Positions 62,620 through 64,000 of a stretch of 64,000 nucleotides of DNA are shown here, in pieces. How positions within the stretch are numbered: position 1 is the first letter of the stretch; each line of letters starts with the position of its first letter. This DNA is from Nocardioides sp. InS609-2 (GTDB taxonomy: Bacteria > Actinomycetota > Actinomycetes > Propionibacteriales > Nocardioidaceae). The stretch covers positions 1,674,001-1,738,000 of the forward strand of contig NZ_CP060034.1 in assembly GCF_023208195.1 (NCBI RefSeq), given 5' to 3'. Under the pieces are notes generated by a model, which was not told the origin of the DNA, did no database searches, and saw nothing but the letters and a program-made list of their open reading frames with translations. Made by a program: the position numbers and the translations under genes.

Positions 62620-62671
62620 TCCGGGGCAAAATGCACCCGTACCGGCGATCCGAGGCACATTTTGCCCCGGA
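62620..62671. terminator. Long palindrome between convergent ROK and VOC genes
   Basis: 14-bp perfect arms TCCGGGGCAAAATG / CATTTTGCCCCGGA with a 24-base loop. The arms extend further with mismatches. It sits 17 bases after the ROK stop and eight bases beyond the stop of the minus-strand VOC gene, so it may serve both. Confidence 0.6.
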
Positions 62672-62678
62672 CTACCCC

Positions 62679-63065
62679 TCAGTCGGACGAGACGACGACC
62701 TCGACCTCGAACCCCTCGGAGCTCTCCAAGAACAGGGCCGTGTGCGCGTCTCCGCCGGCATGGGGGTAGCGGTCGGCGAAGAGCTCGTGCCAGCCGTGCG
62801 ACGACGACTCCGCACGCATCCGGTCGAGCAGCGCTCGGTCCTCACACGTCAACGCGACGTGGTTGACACCGGGACGAAGCCGGTCGTGCGGCTCGTCGAC
62901 CAGGTCGGCGGAGCGTTCCATGAACAGGTAGGTGCCGTCGGCATGCAGCCACGACGTCGTCGTACTGTCTGCCTCCCAGCCGAGCTCCCCCAGCAGCCAG
63001 CCCCACTCACCCTCGGCGGTGGCGGCATCACTGACCCAGAGGTCGAGGTGATGGACCGCCCTCAT
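62679..63065 (-). CDS. VOC-family (glyoxalase/bleomycin-resistance fold) protein
   Basis: 128 residues. A single VOC unit pair: [10 protein letters not shown] with the metal-site His, then [10 protein letters not shown] and [11 protein letters not shown] with Glu. Small enzymes of this fold act on many substrates; this one is unassigned. The ATG overlaps the guaA stop (ATGA), so it is translated after guaA; an in-frame ATG lies two codons upstream. Confidence 0.88.
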   Translation of the reverse strand: MRAVHHLDLWVSDAATAEGEWGWLLGELGWEADSTTTSWLHADGTYLFMERSADLVDEPHDRLRPGVNHVALTCEDRALLDRMRAESSSHGWHELFADRYPHAGGDAHTALFLESSEGFEVEVVVSSD

Positions 63066-64000
63066 TCCCATTCGATGGTCCCGGGGGGCTTGGAGGTGAT
63101 GTCGACGGCAACCCGGTTGACCTCGGCCACCTCGTTGGTGATGCGGGTCGAGATCCGCTCGAGCACGTCGTACGGCAGCCGCGCCCAGTCGGCGGTCATG
63201 GCGTCCTCGGAGGTCACCGGGCGCAGCACGATCGGGTGACCGTAGGTGCGGCCGTCGCCCTGGACGCCCACCGAGCGGACGTCGGCCAGCAGCACCACCG
63301 GGAACTGCCAGATGTCGCGGTCGAGGCCGGCGTGGGTGAGCTCCTCGCGGGCGATGGCGTCGGCCTCGCGCAGGATGTCGAGCCGCTCGCGGGTGACCTC
63401 GCCGATGATGCGGATCGCCAGCCCCGGTCCGGGGAACGGATGCCGCCAGACGATCTCGGAGGGGAGGCCGAGCTGCTCCCCGACCAGCCGGACCTCGTCC
63501 TTGAAGAGCGTGCGCAGCGGCTCGACGAGCTCGAACTCGAGGTCGTCGGGCAGGCCGCCGACGTTGTGGTGCGACTTGATGGTGGAGGTGCCGGTGCCGC
63601 CTCCCGACTCGACGACGTCGGGATAGAGCGTGCCCTGCACCAGGAACGCGACCTTATGACCCTGCCCGTCTGTGGAGCTGCCGAGGTCGGCCCCAGCGAG
63701 TACGTCGGCCTCTGCGGCCTCGAACGTGCGGATGAACTCGCGGCCGATGATCTTGCGCTTCTGCTCGGGATCACTTACCCCGGCCAGTGCTTCGAGGAAC
63801 TGCTTCTCGGCGTCGACGACGTGCAGCTTCACACCGGTCGCAGCGACGAAGTCGCGCTCGACCTGCTCGGCCTCGCCCTTGCGCAGCAGGCCGTGGTCGA
63901 CGAACACACAGTCGAGCCGGTCACCGATGGCACGTTGTACGACGGCCGCCGCGACCGCCGAGTCGACGCCGCCGGAGAGCCCGCAGATCGCCCGCCCATC
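63062..64000 (-). CDS. guaA: GMP synthase (glutamine-hydrolysing), N-terminal part outside window
   Basis: The last 312 residues are visible, running off the window at 64000. They begin in the ATP pyrophosphatase domain, whose P-loop [10 protein letters not shown] is at the very edge, followed by [13 protein letters not shown]. The C-terminal dimerisation domain is complete: [22 protein letters not shown] and the end P-P-G-T-I-E-W-E. It converts XMP to GMP. The glutaminase half lies beyond the window. Confidence 0.97.
   Translation of the reverse strand, partial: DGRAICGLSGGVDSAVAAAVVQRAIGDRLDCVFVDHGLLRKGEAEQVERDFVAATGVKLHVVDAEKQFLEALAGVSDPEQKRKIIGREFIRTFEAAEADVLAGADLGSSTDGQGHKVAFLVQGTLYPDVVESGGGTGTSTIKSHHNVGGLPDDLEFELVEPLRTLFKDEVRLVGEQLGLPSEIVWRHPFPGPGLAIRIIGEVTRERLDILREADAIAREELTHAGLDRDIWQFPVVLLADVRSVGVQGDGRTYGHPIVLRPVTSEDAMTADWARLPYDVLERISTRITNEVAEVNRVAVDITSKPPGTIEWE

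Overview
The window is chromosomal DNA of a high-GC actinobacterium, most like Nocardioides or another Nocardioidaceae genus. This rests on the overall base composition, frequent GTG starts, a DUF222/HNH (13E12-type) gene family, actinobacterial proteins such as a DUF3017 and a DUF6350 protein, a monomeric isocitrate dehydrogenase, an F420-type luciferase-like oxidoreductase and PspC proteins. At least a dozen genes have a TANNNT hexamer 5-8 bases before the start codon and no Shine-Dalgarno sequence, the pattern of leaderless actinobacterial mRNAs. I see no tRNA, rRNA, CRISPR array or prophage. No gene-free stretch exceeds about 300 bases.

Layout. 1-5.1 kb: the end of a DUF222/HNH gene, a methyltransferase, small membrane proteins, an MFS exporter and a frameshifted membrane gene. 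5.2-15.4 kb: core metabolism, with icd, an aquaporin, mdh, and the minus-strand run purN, purH, folD and a DUF3017 gene, with a DUF6350 membrane gene upstream. 15.5-18.2 kb: an ECF-like sigma factor fused through a membrane helix to a large extracytoplasmic region, followed by a lipoprotein. 18.2-21.1 kb: an MmeI-type (type IIL) restriction-modification enzyme with a small helical gene just upstream. 21.3-24.5 kb: sucCD, a RibD/DHFR-like protein and a B12-binding protein. 24.7-30.7 kb: an M23 peptidase, a LysE exporter, PcrA helicase, a lipoprotein/secreted-protein pair and a membrane protein. 30.7-32.5 kb: a degraded phosphotransferase gene abutting a second, frameshifted DUF222/HNH copy in inverted orientation to the first. 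32.6-36.2 kb: a four-gene operon of two ABC transporters. 36.3-39.75 kb: an accessory patch with a membrane-anchored protein, an HNH-like protein and a complete IS1380-family element. 39.75-43.7 kb: a PspC-domain histidine kinase and response regulator divergent from PspC/LiaF-like proteins. 43.7-48.9 kb: two tandem glycerophosphodiester phosphodiesterases, a YbaK-like protein, a sugar kinase-like protein, galK and a small membrane protein. 48.9-57.8 kb: a heterodimeric ABC exporter, an F420-type oxidoreductase with an acyl-CoA dehydrogenase, a third phosphodiesterase and an MMPL transporter. 57.8-62.6 kb: a CUT2 sugar ABC operon divergent from a ROK regulator, with a 15-bp inverted repeat between them. 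62.7-64 kb: a VOC protein and the 3' two thirds of guaA.

How the genes work together. The icd, mdh and sucCD genes give three TCA steps within 18 kb. The B12-binding protein could feed succinyl-CoA from propionate. folD makes the formyl-folate used by PurN and PurH, and guaA continues the purine route. The most unusual items are the membrane-tethered sigma factor, the type IIL enzyme with its small upstream gene, the ABC exporter whose two subunits have lost opposite halves of the ATP sites, the PspC/LiaFSR-like locus, and the signs of element-driven damage around 31-32 kb and 38-40 kb.
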